Source: Bacteroidales bacterium (GTDB lineage: Bacteria; Bacteroidota; Bacteroidia; Bacteroidales; UBA932). From it: a DNA stretch of 64,000 nt. The stretch is taken from positions 1 to 64,000 of the forward strand of contig JAGAFU010000030.1 of assembly GCA_017627955.1 (NCBI GenBank). Reading direction: 5' to 3'. This document shows, one piece after another, positions 1 through 8,900 of the stretch (within the stretch, counting starts at the first letter, position 1; every line of letters begins with the position of its first letter). A program made the position numbers and the translations under genes. The notes under the pieces were generated by a model, which was not told the DNA's origin, made no database searches, and saw only the letters and a program-made list of their open reading frames with translations.

Positions 1-141
1 CCAATTTTCCATTACCCATATGCCATTCTACGTTAGTCTGGCAAAGATAATTTCTAATCGGTTGACTCCGAAAACCTTTGTAATTACCTAACTTTCAATA
101 TTTTCAAAGAACTTTTACGGATTTTTACCGGACACTAATGT

Positions 142-321
142 GTGGCGTTTATAAAAAAAGTATTAAGCGACAATGTGAAAAAAGCAAGGGCCGAGAAAAG
201 TGATGCCGCCAAAGTAGCTTCGGATCAAGTTGAAAACAATAATGAAAAAAACAGTAAATGGTGGCTTTGGTTTATCATTTTTAGTGTTTTGTCTGCGATT
301 CTTAAGTTTTTGTTTTCTTAG
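142..321 (+). CDS. small single-pass membrane protein (hypothetical)
   Basis: A 59-codon frame opens at GTG 142 (an in-frame TAA lies just before it) and ends with TAG at 319-321. The first ~38 residues are charged, rich in K, E, N and D. The end is one hydrophobic segment, WWLWFIIFSVLSAILKFLF, so the product would be a C-terminally anchored small protein. It lies 43 bases before the zinc-ribbon/SH3 gene on the same strand and could be the first gene of that group. I do not recognise the family. The start is uncertain: it could be the tail of a decayed longer gene. Existence is inferred from the open frame and its membrane-segment pattern only. Confidence 0.4.
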   Translation: MAFIKKVLSDNVKKARAEKSDAAKVASDQVENNNEKNSKWWLWFIIFSVLSAILKFLFS

Positions 322-364
322 TAGGATTCATGTAGCGGTGAGATTTATTATCTATTGATTTGTT

Positions 365-1654
365 ATGGCTTTAATTAAATGTCCTGAATGTGGAGGACAA
401 TTATCTGATAAGGCGAAGAAATGCCCTCATTGTGGGGCTACTATGGAGAAGATTCTTTCTTTGTTGTCTTCCTCTTCTGTTCAACCGGCGCAGAAAGTTC
501 CTCCTATTGTTCCTGTGGTTCCACCTTTGCCGGTTCATGATTTTTCTTCTGAGCCTACGTTAACCCCACCGGTTCCGCCAGTTCCTGGTGAAATGTCAAC
601 GCAGTCAGCTTCTGAAACTGTCTCTGCTGAGATTCCAAAAGAGCCGGTTCCTGCCGCAGAATCTTCATATGAGCCATATCCTGAGCAAGCCAAGGCTCCG
701 ATACCAGTTGCAGCTCCAGCTTCAGCTCCGGCCCCAACTCCGATCAACGTTATTCCAGAGCCTGCACCTGAGTCTGCACCTACGCCTGCACCTGCACCAG
801 AGTCCCAATCTGATAATTCACATCAGGGAGATAAGGCCGAGCCGGTGAAGGTAAAACCGCGAAAACGCAGTAGCGCTGCATTAATATCCATTATTGTTGT
901 CGCTGCCCTTGGGTTGTTGGGTGCTGGAGGATACTTCTACTACGATAAGGTCTATCTACCGAAGAAGATAGATGCGGAGGCTCCAAGATACTACACTTAT
1001 GCGCCGTCTGTGGTTATGCGTACAACTCCTGCGGCAGGTGCTGACTACAATAAACTCGGCTCCCTCCCATATGGGACGGAATTAATCACCTATTCGGCAG
1101 GAAGTGAGTGGTGCAATGTAAAGGTGAATTCCGTCGGCAATCCGTTAAATGGTCAAGTCGGCTATGTTGCCGCACCTTATGTTTTAGGTCAGTCAGATTT
1201 CTTCCTACTGAATAGTATCTTTGGAGACAATGATAGCAAGGTGATCATAAAGACAGCCAAATGTAGGAAAGCCCTTCTTGATTATTACAAAAACAGTGGA
1301 TATATTGGAAAGCTGGCACAGGATGAAGCTAATGCCCTGGGACTTCCGTCTCCTACTTCGGACAATCAGTGGCAAGTCTTCTGTAAACAAGAATCAAGTA
1401 AAAAGAACAATGTCTATTATGCGAGATTGTACGACAGAAGTTCCAAATTCACGGATTTCGCTGTGATTATCAAGAACATAAATAGCGGGGAAAGGAAGCT
1501 CCTGTATTTTGCCTTTGATGATGATGAGTCAGTTATTTGGAGTACTGATAAGTATGCCCCTGCTGATGGCTGTATCACTAGGATTACAGGTGGTCGTGAT
1601 TATTATGGCGACTTCGATCTGTCTGTGAGTTACGAAGGTGACTATGAAGAATAG
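365..1654 (+). CDS. zinc-ribbon, Pro/Ala-rich, membrane-anchored SH3-like protein
   Basis: The 429-aa product begins with a zinc ribbon: CPEC at residues 6-9 and CPHC about 11 residues later. A long low-complexity stretch rich in P, A, E and S follows (about 40-165). A basic stop-transfer KPRKR precedes one transmembrane helix (about 170-192). The C-terminal half starts with an SH3-like fold (VVMRTTP ... GYVAAPYVL, about 215-280) and continues in a domain I do not recognise. The expected topology is a cytoplasmic zinc ribbon with an SH3 domain outside the inner membrane, the layout of envelope-sensing or wall-binding proteins. The next gene, an L,D-transpeptidase, overlaps it, which supports a peptidoglycan link (inference). 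Confidence 0.75.
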   Translation: MALIKCPECGGQLSDKAKKCPHCGATMEKILSLLSSSSVQPAQKVPPIVPVVPPLPVHDFSSEPTLTPPVPPVPGEMSTQSASETVSAEIPKEPVPAAESSYEPYPEQAKAPIPVAAPASAPAPTPINVIPEPAPESAPTPAPAPESQSDNSHQGDKAEPVKVKPRKRSSAALISIIVVAALGLLGAGGYFYYDKVYLPKKIDAEAPRYYTYAPSVVMRTTPAAGADYNKLGSLPYGTELITYSAGSEWCNVKVNSVGNPLNGQVGYVAAPYVLGQSDFFLLNSIFGDNDSKVIIKTAKCRKALLDYYKNSGYIGKLAQDEANALGLPSPTSDNQWQVFCKQESSKKNNVYYARLYDRSSKFTDFAVIIKNINSGERKLLYFAFDDDESVIWSTDKYAPADGCITRITGGRDYYGDFDLSVSYEGDYEE

Positions 1655-2216
1655 CACGCAGAATGCGCTTTGGATTCTACTTGGCATCCTGTTGGTTATC
1701 CCTTATGTCGGTTGGTTCCTTGTCGCAAAGTCTTACGATAAGAAGGTGGAGCGGATACATAATGCCGCTTTCCTTCTTGTCGATAAGCAACAAATGTCCT
1801 TGAGCATTGTTGATTACAATGGCGAGATCAAACGCAGATACGATATAGCCTGTGGTAAAGCGCCGGGTAACAAGAAGCAGGTCGGAGATATGAAGACCCC
1901 TGAAGGGATTTTTCATGTCGAAGATATTCAGGACGCATCTTCTTGGAAGCATGATTTCAAGGATGGAAAAGGAGAGATTGACGGTGCGTATGGGCCATGT
2001 TTTATTCGTTTAAGTGTCCCAGGACACAAAGGGATTGGTATTCATGGGACACATAAACCTGAATCAATTGGGACCAGAGACACGGAAGGATGTATCAGGC
2101 TCAGCAATGACGATATCCTGGATCTCCGTGGAAGAGTTAATATCGGTATGTGTGTCGTCATCACGCCTTCTGTTGATGATCTGTCCTCAGATAATGTTCT
2201 TAACTCGGCAAAATAA
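1644..2216 (+). CDS. L,D-transpeptidase (YkuD domain), membrane anchored
   Basis: The protein has an N-terminal transmembrane helix (WILLGILLVIPYVGWFLVA) followed by a YkuD catalytic domain. The hallmark HGT (about residue 133) and the active-site segment TEGCIRLSN with its catalytic Cys are present. Known members cross-link peptidoglycan through a Cys acyl-enzyme, or attach proteins to it. ATG 1644 was chosen over an in-frame GTG at 1638. Either start overlaps the end of the zinc-ribbon/SH3 gene, so the two are probably translationally coupled. At about 190 aa it is a minimal family member with no LysM or other wall-binding domain, which the SH3 partner might supply in trans (inference). Confidence 0.85.
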   Translation: MKNSTQNALWILLGILLVIPYVGWFLVAKSYDKKVERIHNAAFLLVDKQQMSLSIVDYNGEIKRRYDIACGKAPGNKKQVGDMKTPEGIFHVEDIQDASSWKHDFKDGKGEIDGAYGPCFIRLSVPGHKGIGIHGTHKPESIGTRDTEGCIRLSNDDILDLRGRVNIGMCVVITPSVDDLSSDNVLNSAK

Positions 2217-2260
2217 TTGAGTTCCCTCAGGCAATAATAACGGGAATAAATAAGTTTCGC

Positions 2261-2268
2261 TATATTTG
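2261..2268 (+). promoter_or_regulatory. -7 promoter element (TATATTTG)
   Basis: This matches the Bacteroidota -7 consensus TAnnTTTG. It lies 27 bases before the ATG at 2296. No clear TTTG is seen at the -33 position. Confidence 0.45.
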
Positions 2269-2295
2269 TGGTAATCACAATAGTTAAAACCAATC

Positions 2296-3342
2296 ATGAA
2301 GAAACTTATCCTTGTTATTGCCACGGTGCTTTCCGGCATGCTGACAACCGGGGCTCAGGAACTGACTATCCCCCAGATCCGTGAAGAATGGGCAAAGGCA
2401 GCGATTCAGGTCCCTCAGGTCAAGGGAAAGATCGGAATCCCTGAGTTCGCCTATGCGGTAGCCAAGGCTTTCCCGGGGAATGACCTGACAGACGAGTTGA
2501 AGGCCCAGCTGGACAATCCCGGCCGGGAGAACGAGGATGTGTACGAGTTCGTCCTGGATCGCCAGAACGGCTACTGCAGCCTTGGTTTTATCAGTGATGG
2601 GACAGTGAATATGGAGATGTGCTACTGGAACCGGAAAGACGGGCGGAAGCTGGTGGCTGTCAAGCTGTTCAATGTGTATGAGGACAAGAGGCCGCTGATG
2701 CTGCTCTATAATTACAACCCTGAGAATGGTTATCTCGAACCGGAGTTGGATCTTGACATCTTCGATCCTTACACCGTCCTTTCATTCTCTCTCCCCAGGG
2801 AAGGAAAGGATATAGACGTGTTTTTGAAGGAGTTTCCCGAGGTTGTCTCGCTTCGCTATGACGGGGACGCCGGTTTCGAATATGATATTCCCCCTATGCC
2901 CTGTGTCGGCTGTTTTTTGGTCGACACGACTCCTACGAATATCCGCAGGGCTCCAAAAGGGGAGATCATCATGAAATTGGATCCCGATGAGTGCTACATG
3001 ATGACTGTCTGTGATCCGATTGACGGCTGGTGGAGAATCCTCGGTGAGACGGTGTTAGGCATGGATGACGAGGTCGTTCTCACCGAAGATGACACACAGG
3101 CCTGGATACACTATTCAGTGATAGGCGCGGGGCTTCGCAACTATGGGGGCGAGAAAGTGGAACTGCGGGAGTCTCCTTCCGAGGATTCCAAAGTTGTCGG
3201 CACGATAGATCAGCAGGAAGCTCTCGTCAATCCTCTCGACGTGAATTCTGACGGATCCTGGGTCAAGGTCAAATGGGGAAAGCTTACCGGCTGGCTGGAT
3301 TCAGACTGGCTGTGTGGAAACTCGCTGACCACCTGCCCGTAA
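2296..3342 (+). CDS. secreted SH3-domain protein (hypothetical)
   Basis: The 348-aa protein starts with a signal peptide (MKKLILVIATVLSGMLTTGAQ). Its middle region is not recognised. The C-terminal half looks like two bacterial SH3 modules. One is around residues 215-270 (PTNIRRAPKGEIIMKLDP ... WWRIL). The second runs from about 285 to the end (VELRESPSEDSKVVGTID ... WVKVKWGKLTGWLDSDWLC). Such modules usually bind peptidoglycan or act as targeting domains, and no catalytic domain is visible. It has its own -7 element and ends 8 bases from the convergent phosphodiesterase gene. It shares an SH3-like domain with the 365-1654 gene, so this corner of the window is envelope related. Confidence 0.7.
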   Translation: MKKLILVIATVLSGMLTTGAQELTIPQIREEWAKAAIQVPQVKGKIGIPEFAYAVAKAFPGNDLTDELKAQLDNPGRENEDVYEFVLDRQNGYCSLGFISDGTVNMEMCYWNRKDGRKLVAVKLFNVYEDKRPLMLLYNYNPENGYLEPELDLDIFDPYTVLSFSLPREGKDIDVFLKEFPEVVSLRYDGDAGFEYDIPPMPCVGCFLVDTTPTNIRRAPKGEIIMKLDPDECYMMTVCDPIDGWWRILGETVLGMDDEVVLTEDDTQAWIHYSVIGAGLRNYGGEKVELRESPSEDSKVVGTIDQQEALVNPLDVNSDGSWVKVKWGKLTGWLDSDWLCGNSLTTCP

Positions 3343-3350
3343 ATCTGGAA

Positions 3351-4274
3351 CTACTTGAATATCTGCTTCATGGGCTTCCCCCTCCAGTCGTCGGGGATGT
3401 CCAAACCGAGGATGTAAGCTATTGTAGCCGCGGTGTCGTACTGCATCATCGGTTCGGGGAACTCGAAACCTTTCTTCACTTTCTTCCCGAACACGATGAA
3501 CGGGGTCTCGAGCTCCAGCATCGTGAAGCCGCCATGGCCCTTGTCCTTTCCGCCGTGGTCGGAAGACATGATGATAATCGTGTCCTCGAATATTCCCGCG
3601 TCCTTAAGGGCTTGAATGACCATGCCGACTCCGCGGTCAAGACCTTTCAGGCACTCAATGTACTCGGGACCGTACCAGCCGAACTGATGGCCGGCATTGT
3701 CCAGGGCTCCGTAGTAGAATGTGAAGAAATCAGGCTTCTTTGTCTTGATGTACTCGGTGGCTATTTTTGTGTATTCCTCGGTGGGAATCATTGTCTCCTT
3801 GCCCCGGTAGGTCTTGATGAAATAGTTGTAGTCAAGGGCCAGTGTGTCGGCGAGGATGCCGATGCAGTCCCAATCGTAGACGCAGCCTATCTCGGCGGAA
3901 GGCCTTTGCTGGCGCAGGATCGTGAATATTGTCGGAGGAATGCCGTTGCCATTGTCAGAAGTGGAGGGAATGGTACCTTTAAGGGAGTTCCACTTGTCGA
4001 AGCCGTGCATCTCGGTGGGGAGGCCGTTGAACATCGAGGTCCAGTTGATCGCTGATGCTGAGGGCATTACCGAGCGCTTCGCTAGGGTCCAGCTTCCGTT
4101 ATCCATAAGGTAATGGATGTTTGGAAGATCCGATGCCGGAATCTTCCGGACAGCCTCGGCGGCCCATCCGTCGATACCGATCATAACCACATGTTTCGCC
4201 TTTTTCTTGGCCGCGTCCGCTTCGGTCGACGCGATGAGGCACAGGGACGCTAAAACAATAAGGAACTTTTTCAT
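3351..4274 (-). CDS. secreted alkaline-phosphatase-superfamily phosphodiesterase
   Basis: The 307-aa protein has a signal peptide and a type I phosphodiesterase/nucleotide pyrophosphatase fold. The first metal ligand lies in VMIGIDGW. The nucleophile region is SASAINWTSMFNG, where a Ser/Thr is expected. A metal-binding stretch is DNAGHQFGWYGPEY, and the second Asp-His pair is in MSSDHGGKDKGHGG. Family members hydrolyse phosphodiester or pyrophosphate bonds, and the substrate cannot be read from sequence. It is short for the family, ending soon after the core fold. The endonuclease/exonuclease/phosphatase gene lies just upstream on the same strand (10-base gap), so the two secreted phosphoesterases are probably one operon for scavenging phosphate or nucleotides. 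Confidence 0.85.
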   Translation of the reverse strand: MKKFLIVLASLCLIASTEADAAKKKAKHVVMIGIDGWAAEAVRKIPASDLPNIHYLMDNGSWTLAKRSVMPSASAINWTSMFNGLPTEMHGFDKWNSLKGTIPSTSDNGNGIPPTIFTILRQQRPSAEIGCVYDWDCIGILADTLALDYNYFIKTYRGKETMIPTEEYTKIATEYIKTKKPDFFTFYYGALDNAGHQFGWYGPEYIECLKGLDRGVGMVIQALKDAGIFEDTIIIMSSDHGGKDKGHGGFTMLELETPFIVFGKKVKKGFEFPEPMMQYDTAATIAYILGLDIPDDWRGKPMKQIFK

Positions 4275-4284
4275 ACTCAGAATA

Positions 4285-5247
4285 TTATCTCATATTAAAA
4301 TCAATCATTATAGGAAGATGGTCCGACGGCCTCCAGAAATTCGACAGGTTTTGCGGGTCCCGGATTGGGGTGGTGTAGCTGTCCCAGATGACCTCGGCGG
4401 ATGTGATCCGCTCAAATAGCGGCTTTGTGCAGTACACGAAATCGATCCTGGCGCTCTTGCTGCCGACCGTCGGGATGAATTGCCCAGGATATTTCTCTTT
4501 TATCACGTCCACATAAGGGGTTTTCTCCATAATGTAATCGTGGACCAGAAGCCTGGGATCGTCATCAGGGTAGTTATATTCCCCGTTGTCAACTCTTGAC
4601 CGGGAGTTGAAATCTCCCATCATCATCCAGAGCTGCTCGCCAGCCTCCGGGACAGTGCCTATGGTGTGGTCGCAGATGTATTCCATCTCCATGGCCCTGT
4701 ACTTGTCTCCGCCATGGTCCGCCTTGGAGGCTTCCCGGTCCTCTGCCCCCGGGGCGTAAGCCTGAGGCCAGGTGTGCAGGGTAACGATGTTAACTGTCTT
4801 TCCGTTCACTTCGATCGTGGCCCAGCCGGCACCATGAGCTACTATCCTATCGGGCTCCTCGCCGACTATCTTGTCAATGTAAGTGATTGGATATTTTGAG
4901 GTTATGACTTGGGGATAGTTGTCCCGGTATCCGCCGATGCCCCAGTATTTGTGGCCGTAACGGGCGGCTAGCTCACCCCAGCCTTCGACCAGGTACCGGT
5001 CCTCTTTCGGCATCGCCTGGTCTGAATCGGTGACCCAGATGCTCTGGGCCTCGCACCAGACGCAGATGTCGGGGTCCTTGGCTTTCACGAAATCCACGAA
5101 ACGGTCGTAATTGTCGTTCTGCCCGTCCCACATCCCATTCTGGATGTTCCAGTATAATAACCTCATTGTCCGCGGCTCCTTCCCGCAAGAGCAAAGCAGG
5201 CAAGTGACCAGGGCCGCGGCTAGGATGGTTAATTTGAAGGTTCTCAT
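4285..5247 (-). CDS. endonuclease/exonuclease/phosphatase family lipoprotein
   Basis: The 320-aa protein carries a lipoprotein signal ending in LLCSC. The EEP fold follows: LLYWNIQNGMW with the N of the catalytic core, WCEAQS with the metal-binding Glu, GDFNSRS, and the C-terminal SDHLPIMIDF with the Asp-His pair. Family members cleave phosphodiester or phosphomonoester bonds in nucleic acids, lipids or sugars, and secreted Bacteroidota copies are rarely characterised. The lipoprotein signal suggests it is tethered to a membrane facing the periplasm or outside. It is transcribed with the downstream phosphodiesterase. The 86-base gap to the divergent nitroreductase gene must hold both promoters. 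I see only a near match, TATCTTTA, for this strand. Confidence 0.85.
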   Translation of the reverse strand: MRTFKLTILAAALVTCLLCSCGKEPRTMRLLYWNIQNGMWDGQNDNYDRFVDFVKAKDPDICVWCEAQSIWVTDSDQAMPKEDRYLVEGWGELAARYGHKYWGIGGYRDNYPQVITSKYPITYIDKIVGEEPDRIVAHGAGWATIEVNGKTVNIVTLHTWPQAYAPGAEDREASKADHGGDKYRAMEMEYICDHTIGTVPEAGEQLWMMMGDFNSRSRVDNGEYNYPDDDPRLLVHDYIMEKTPYVDVIKEKYPGQFIPTVGSKSARIDFVYCTKPLFERITSAEVIWDSYTTPIRDPQNLSNFWRPSDHLPIMIDFNMR

Positions 5248-5333
5248 TATCTGATTGGTGTATTATGGTTATAAAGATAGCTTTTATTTCTCATTTTTAA
5301 TGATTAAATTGCATTGAAAAGATCATCTTAGTC

Positions 5334-5945
5334 ATGAAGAAAAGAATTCTCAGCCATCTTGGAGATATATCCAAAATCCATCATCGCGCCGCCTTCGCTG
5401 ATGTCCAGCACCATATTGACAAGCATAAGGGTTCCAACGCTTTCGTTGAGCTTGCTGCCAAGCGTTTCTCCTGCAGGGAGTTCAACCATCATCCGGTGTC
5501 TTCCGCCAAACTTGCCAAGATAGTTGAGGCCGCCCGTCTCGCTCCGAGCGCGAAGAACCAGCAGCCCGTCCACATCTGGGTATTGACAAGCGATGAGGCG
5601 CTCAGTCGTATCCGTCCCATTCACACTATGTTCGACGCTCCGGTGGTCATCATGGTGGGCTTCAGCATCTCCGAGGGTGCTAAAAGAGCTTGCGATGGAA
5701 TGAACTGGGCAGAGACGGACGCCACAATTGCCGGCACCCACATCGCTCTGGCCGCCGCGGACCTGGACCTTGGTTGCACTTGGGTCGGATCGTTTGATCC
5801 CGTAAAGATTAGGGAGTCCTTCCCTGAGACGGAAGGCTACGAGATTTCAGCCCTTTTCGCGATAGGACATCCTTCCGCTCACGCCAAACCGTCAGACAGA
5901 CACGTTGCCAGGAAGTCCATGGAAGAGTTCTCGACTGAACTTTAA
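5334..5945 (+). CDS. nitroreductase family protein
   Basis: Residues ~38-203 form a small FMN-dependent nitroreductase: ELAAKRFSCREFNHHPVS, then AARLAPSAKNQQPVHIWV for FMN binding, and a C-terminal LFAIGHPSA. Family members reduce nitro or quinone compounds, or act as flavin reductases, with NAD(P)H. The first ~37 residues (MKKRILSHLGDISKIHHRAA and following) are unusual, because these enzymes normally start just before the AAKRFS motif. No other in-frame ATG or GTG exists, so the extension is either real or the start is non-standard. The gene ends one base before the convergent histidine kinase stop. Confidence 0.85.
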   Translation: MKKRILSHLGDISKIHHRAAFADVQHHIDKHKGSNAFVELAAKRFSCREFNHHPVSSAKLAKIVEAARLAPSAKNQQPVHIWVLTSDEALSRIRPIHTMFDAPVVIMVGFSISEGAKRACDGMNWAETDATIAGTHIALAAADLDLGCTWVGSFDPVKIRESFPETEGYEISALFAIGHPSAHAKPSDRHVARKSMEEFSTEL

Positions 5946-8900
5946 TCAGTTCCTCGGATACCGGACCGTAAAGCAGGCTCCCTTGAGGGAGAAGGATTTG
6001 GAGTAGAATATCTCCCCCTCGCATTTCTCAACGATGTTACGGCATATCGACAAGCCAAGTCCTGTGCCGTTGCTCTTTGTCGTGAAGTTGGGGGTGAACA
6101 GTCTTGACCTGTTCTCGTCACTGACACCAGGGCCGTTATCCTCGAACACGATGTCGTAGAACCCGTCCTTGTTGGAAAGCCTCAAGGAGATGAGTATCTG
6201 GCCTTGGAATGGTTCTCCGCCTCTGTCGCGGATCTCATTCTGGGCGTTCTCGATTGCCTGGACCGAGTTGCTGATGAGGTTGACGAACACACGTGTCAGC
6301 TGTGGCTTTGGACCTTTGGCTTTGGCTCCTTCGAGCCCCATGTAGGAGAAGGAGATGCTTTCCCTGCTGTCAAACAGGTCGATCTGCTCCTTCAAGAGCT
6401 TGTCCAGATCGATCTCGACCGGTTCCTCAGTGTAGAGCTTGGCGAAAGTAGAGAACTCGTTGGCCGTGTCTGCAAGCAGGTCTATCTGCGAGAGGACCTC
6501 TTTGGAGATCTCGTCAAAACGGTCGGTCCAAGCCTCGTCACCGCGGCTTTTCATTCTGATCAGCCGCTGGATCTGGAGTTTGATCGGAGTGAGCGGGTTC
6601 TTTATCTCATGGGCGACTTGCCGCGCCATCGTGGCCCAGGCCTTGTCCCTCTCCGCCTGTGTCAGCTGCTTTGTGGAGTTGTAGAGGTCGTGAACCATGA
6701 GGTTATATGCCCTGACTAGTGTGGAAACTTCGTCATCCCTCTCATAGACAATATATTCCAGATTGTTGATGTCGACTTCGTTCATCTTGCGGCCGACCTC
6801 CGTGATCGGCTTGATCATTGTCTCGACCGCCCTTTCCGTCAGAAGCCTGGCAAGCAGGAGCAGGATGAGGAAGACAGTGATGATCGTGATAGAGTGGAGC
6901 ACGGCCTCTGACTTGAAGTCGAAGCTCTCGTCGGTGAACGGCGCTCCCATTATCGCTATCATGTTGCCTTGGCTGTTAAACAACGGGGCGTAGAGGAAAT
7001 ATGTCTTCTCCGGACCGAACGACTCCTCGCCGATGTAGTAGCGCCTGTTTTTGTAGAGAATATTCTCAAAAGCGTCCTGGTTCAACCTCGTGCCGAGAAG
7101 CAACCGGTCGAACACTTCAGGAGTGGTGGACCAGAACTCCTTTCCTGCTGTGGTGTAGAGCGTTATGTCGCACTTCATCGTGTTGCTCACATCCTCCAGG
7201 GCGGCTGCGGCCTCCTGCGTGCTCAGATCAGTGTAGTCCCTGGCGAAGCGGCATCTCGCCTCAAGCAGTGTCTGGATGGAGCTCGTCTTGTCGGCCATCG
7301 AATACTTGAGGTTCGCGTTGTTCCTCCGGTAGACGAACAGCACGCTGACCGTCGCCAGGGCGATCATCGTCATCACCAGGGCAACCATCATGGAGGCATT
7401 GATCCTGGACCTGTAGTAGTTCTTCTCTTTGCTCTTTTTGCGGTTCCTGAACAGGGCAAGTATGCTGAGGATGAAATAGAGCGTCAACGTGATGAAGAGG
7501 AAGGCAACGAAATAATTGAAGTCCTCTATCTTTTCCCGGGACACCAGGATCAGGTCATCCTCTGAGACGAAATTCACGAAGTGGGTGTACCCTCCGGCCC
7601 GGACAAAGCCGCTCCCGGTGTTGAGCAGCTCTTCTTTCCTGTCGCTGTCAAGCAGCGTGGGGTAGGCGTAATTACCTTTATAGGAGACCAGTTTGTCGGA
7701 TGAGTATTTGGCGTAGGAATATCTGGCTGGGAGAAGGACGTCGCCCGGGGCTGAGTAACCGAGTATCCTGGCATAGCCCCTGTCTTCCCTGTTCGATTTC
7801 GGGGAAACGGTGAGCAGCATCATCGTCACGCCGGTCCCGCTGTTGTAATATGCGAAATTGCCTGTGTAAAAGCTGTTTCCATTATTGTCTCTCCGATAGC
7901 GGAAACGTGTGCCGTCGGCGATTGCGGTCCCTTCGGAGACCATCCTCGTGAAATAGTTGACGGCGGCCGGGTTCTGTTCGTTCTCGGGGAACAGCTCCAC
8001 GATGATGTCATTGTCCTGTGACAGGCCGACCATGTAACTCTCCACGATCCTGTTGAGGATGATGCTGTTGCTGTTGGGGATTGCCGCCAGGGAAGTGATA
8101 AGCTGGTCGGAGGCGATCTTTTCCTCCACGAGCCTGAGCTGAAGCTCCAGGCTGATGTTCCTTTCCATCGACAACCTGTTGGCGAGGACATTGATCCTGT
8201 CCCTTTCCTTCTTGAACCCCAGGGTTCCGGCCATCGCGACAAGGTATGAGGCGAAAATGATCGACATGAAGATTCTCGCCTTTCCGGAAATCGGGTCTAA
8301 CTTTATGGATGTCAGCTCCTCAAAAGGAATAGCCGCCAAAGAGATGAGCAGGGGGATCGTGACCAGGAGGGAAGCGAGAATGAGGTAGACCAGGAGGGTG
8401 TAGACGCTCAGGTCGTTAAGGCGGTAGAGCTCGAGGGTGATGCTCGAGTTCAGAATTATGCTCTTGAATATGAAATGAATATACAAGATGACACCCCCGA
8501 GAAGCAGCAGCGAGACCACCAGCAGGAAAACCATCCCTGATTTTGGATGCTTGCTTTCCAGGATGCGGCGGGATATTCTCTTTCGGAAAGCCGCCAGCAG
8601 GCATATCATGAGCACGATCGCGATTGAGACGATCATAACTGTGCCGAGGGAGTTCAGAAGTCTGCCGTCGGCATAGATGGTAGGGGAGAAGAGCTTGGAG
8701 AACAGGGCTGGACTTGAGAAGGGCCCTTGCCGGGTGATCGATTCTGACACTACCTTGAAGACCGGAGTGCCCTCGAGGCTGACAAGTGAGCCTCCATTCT
8801 CCGAAAGGGGGACGATTGAGAATCCTCTCCCAGGGTCAAGCTTAGGATTGACGCCGTTCGAGCCTTCCTCGGCCATTGAGTCCATGATCTCCAGACCGGC

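Noticed and set aside
3273..4055. A 260-aa plus-strand frame over the phosphodiesterase gene
   Set aside because: The minus-strand gene has a signal peptide and all metal-binding motifs. The plus frame has neither and overlaps the upstream gene's end.
5328..5741. A 137-aa minus-strand frame over the nitroreductase
   Set aside because: Most of it is antisense to conserved FMN-binding motifs. Only its end reads as protein-like, which is reported as a low-interest finding rather than a gene.
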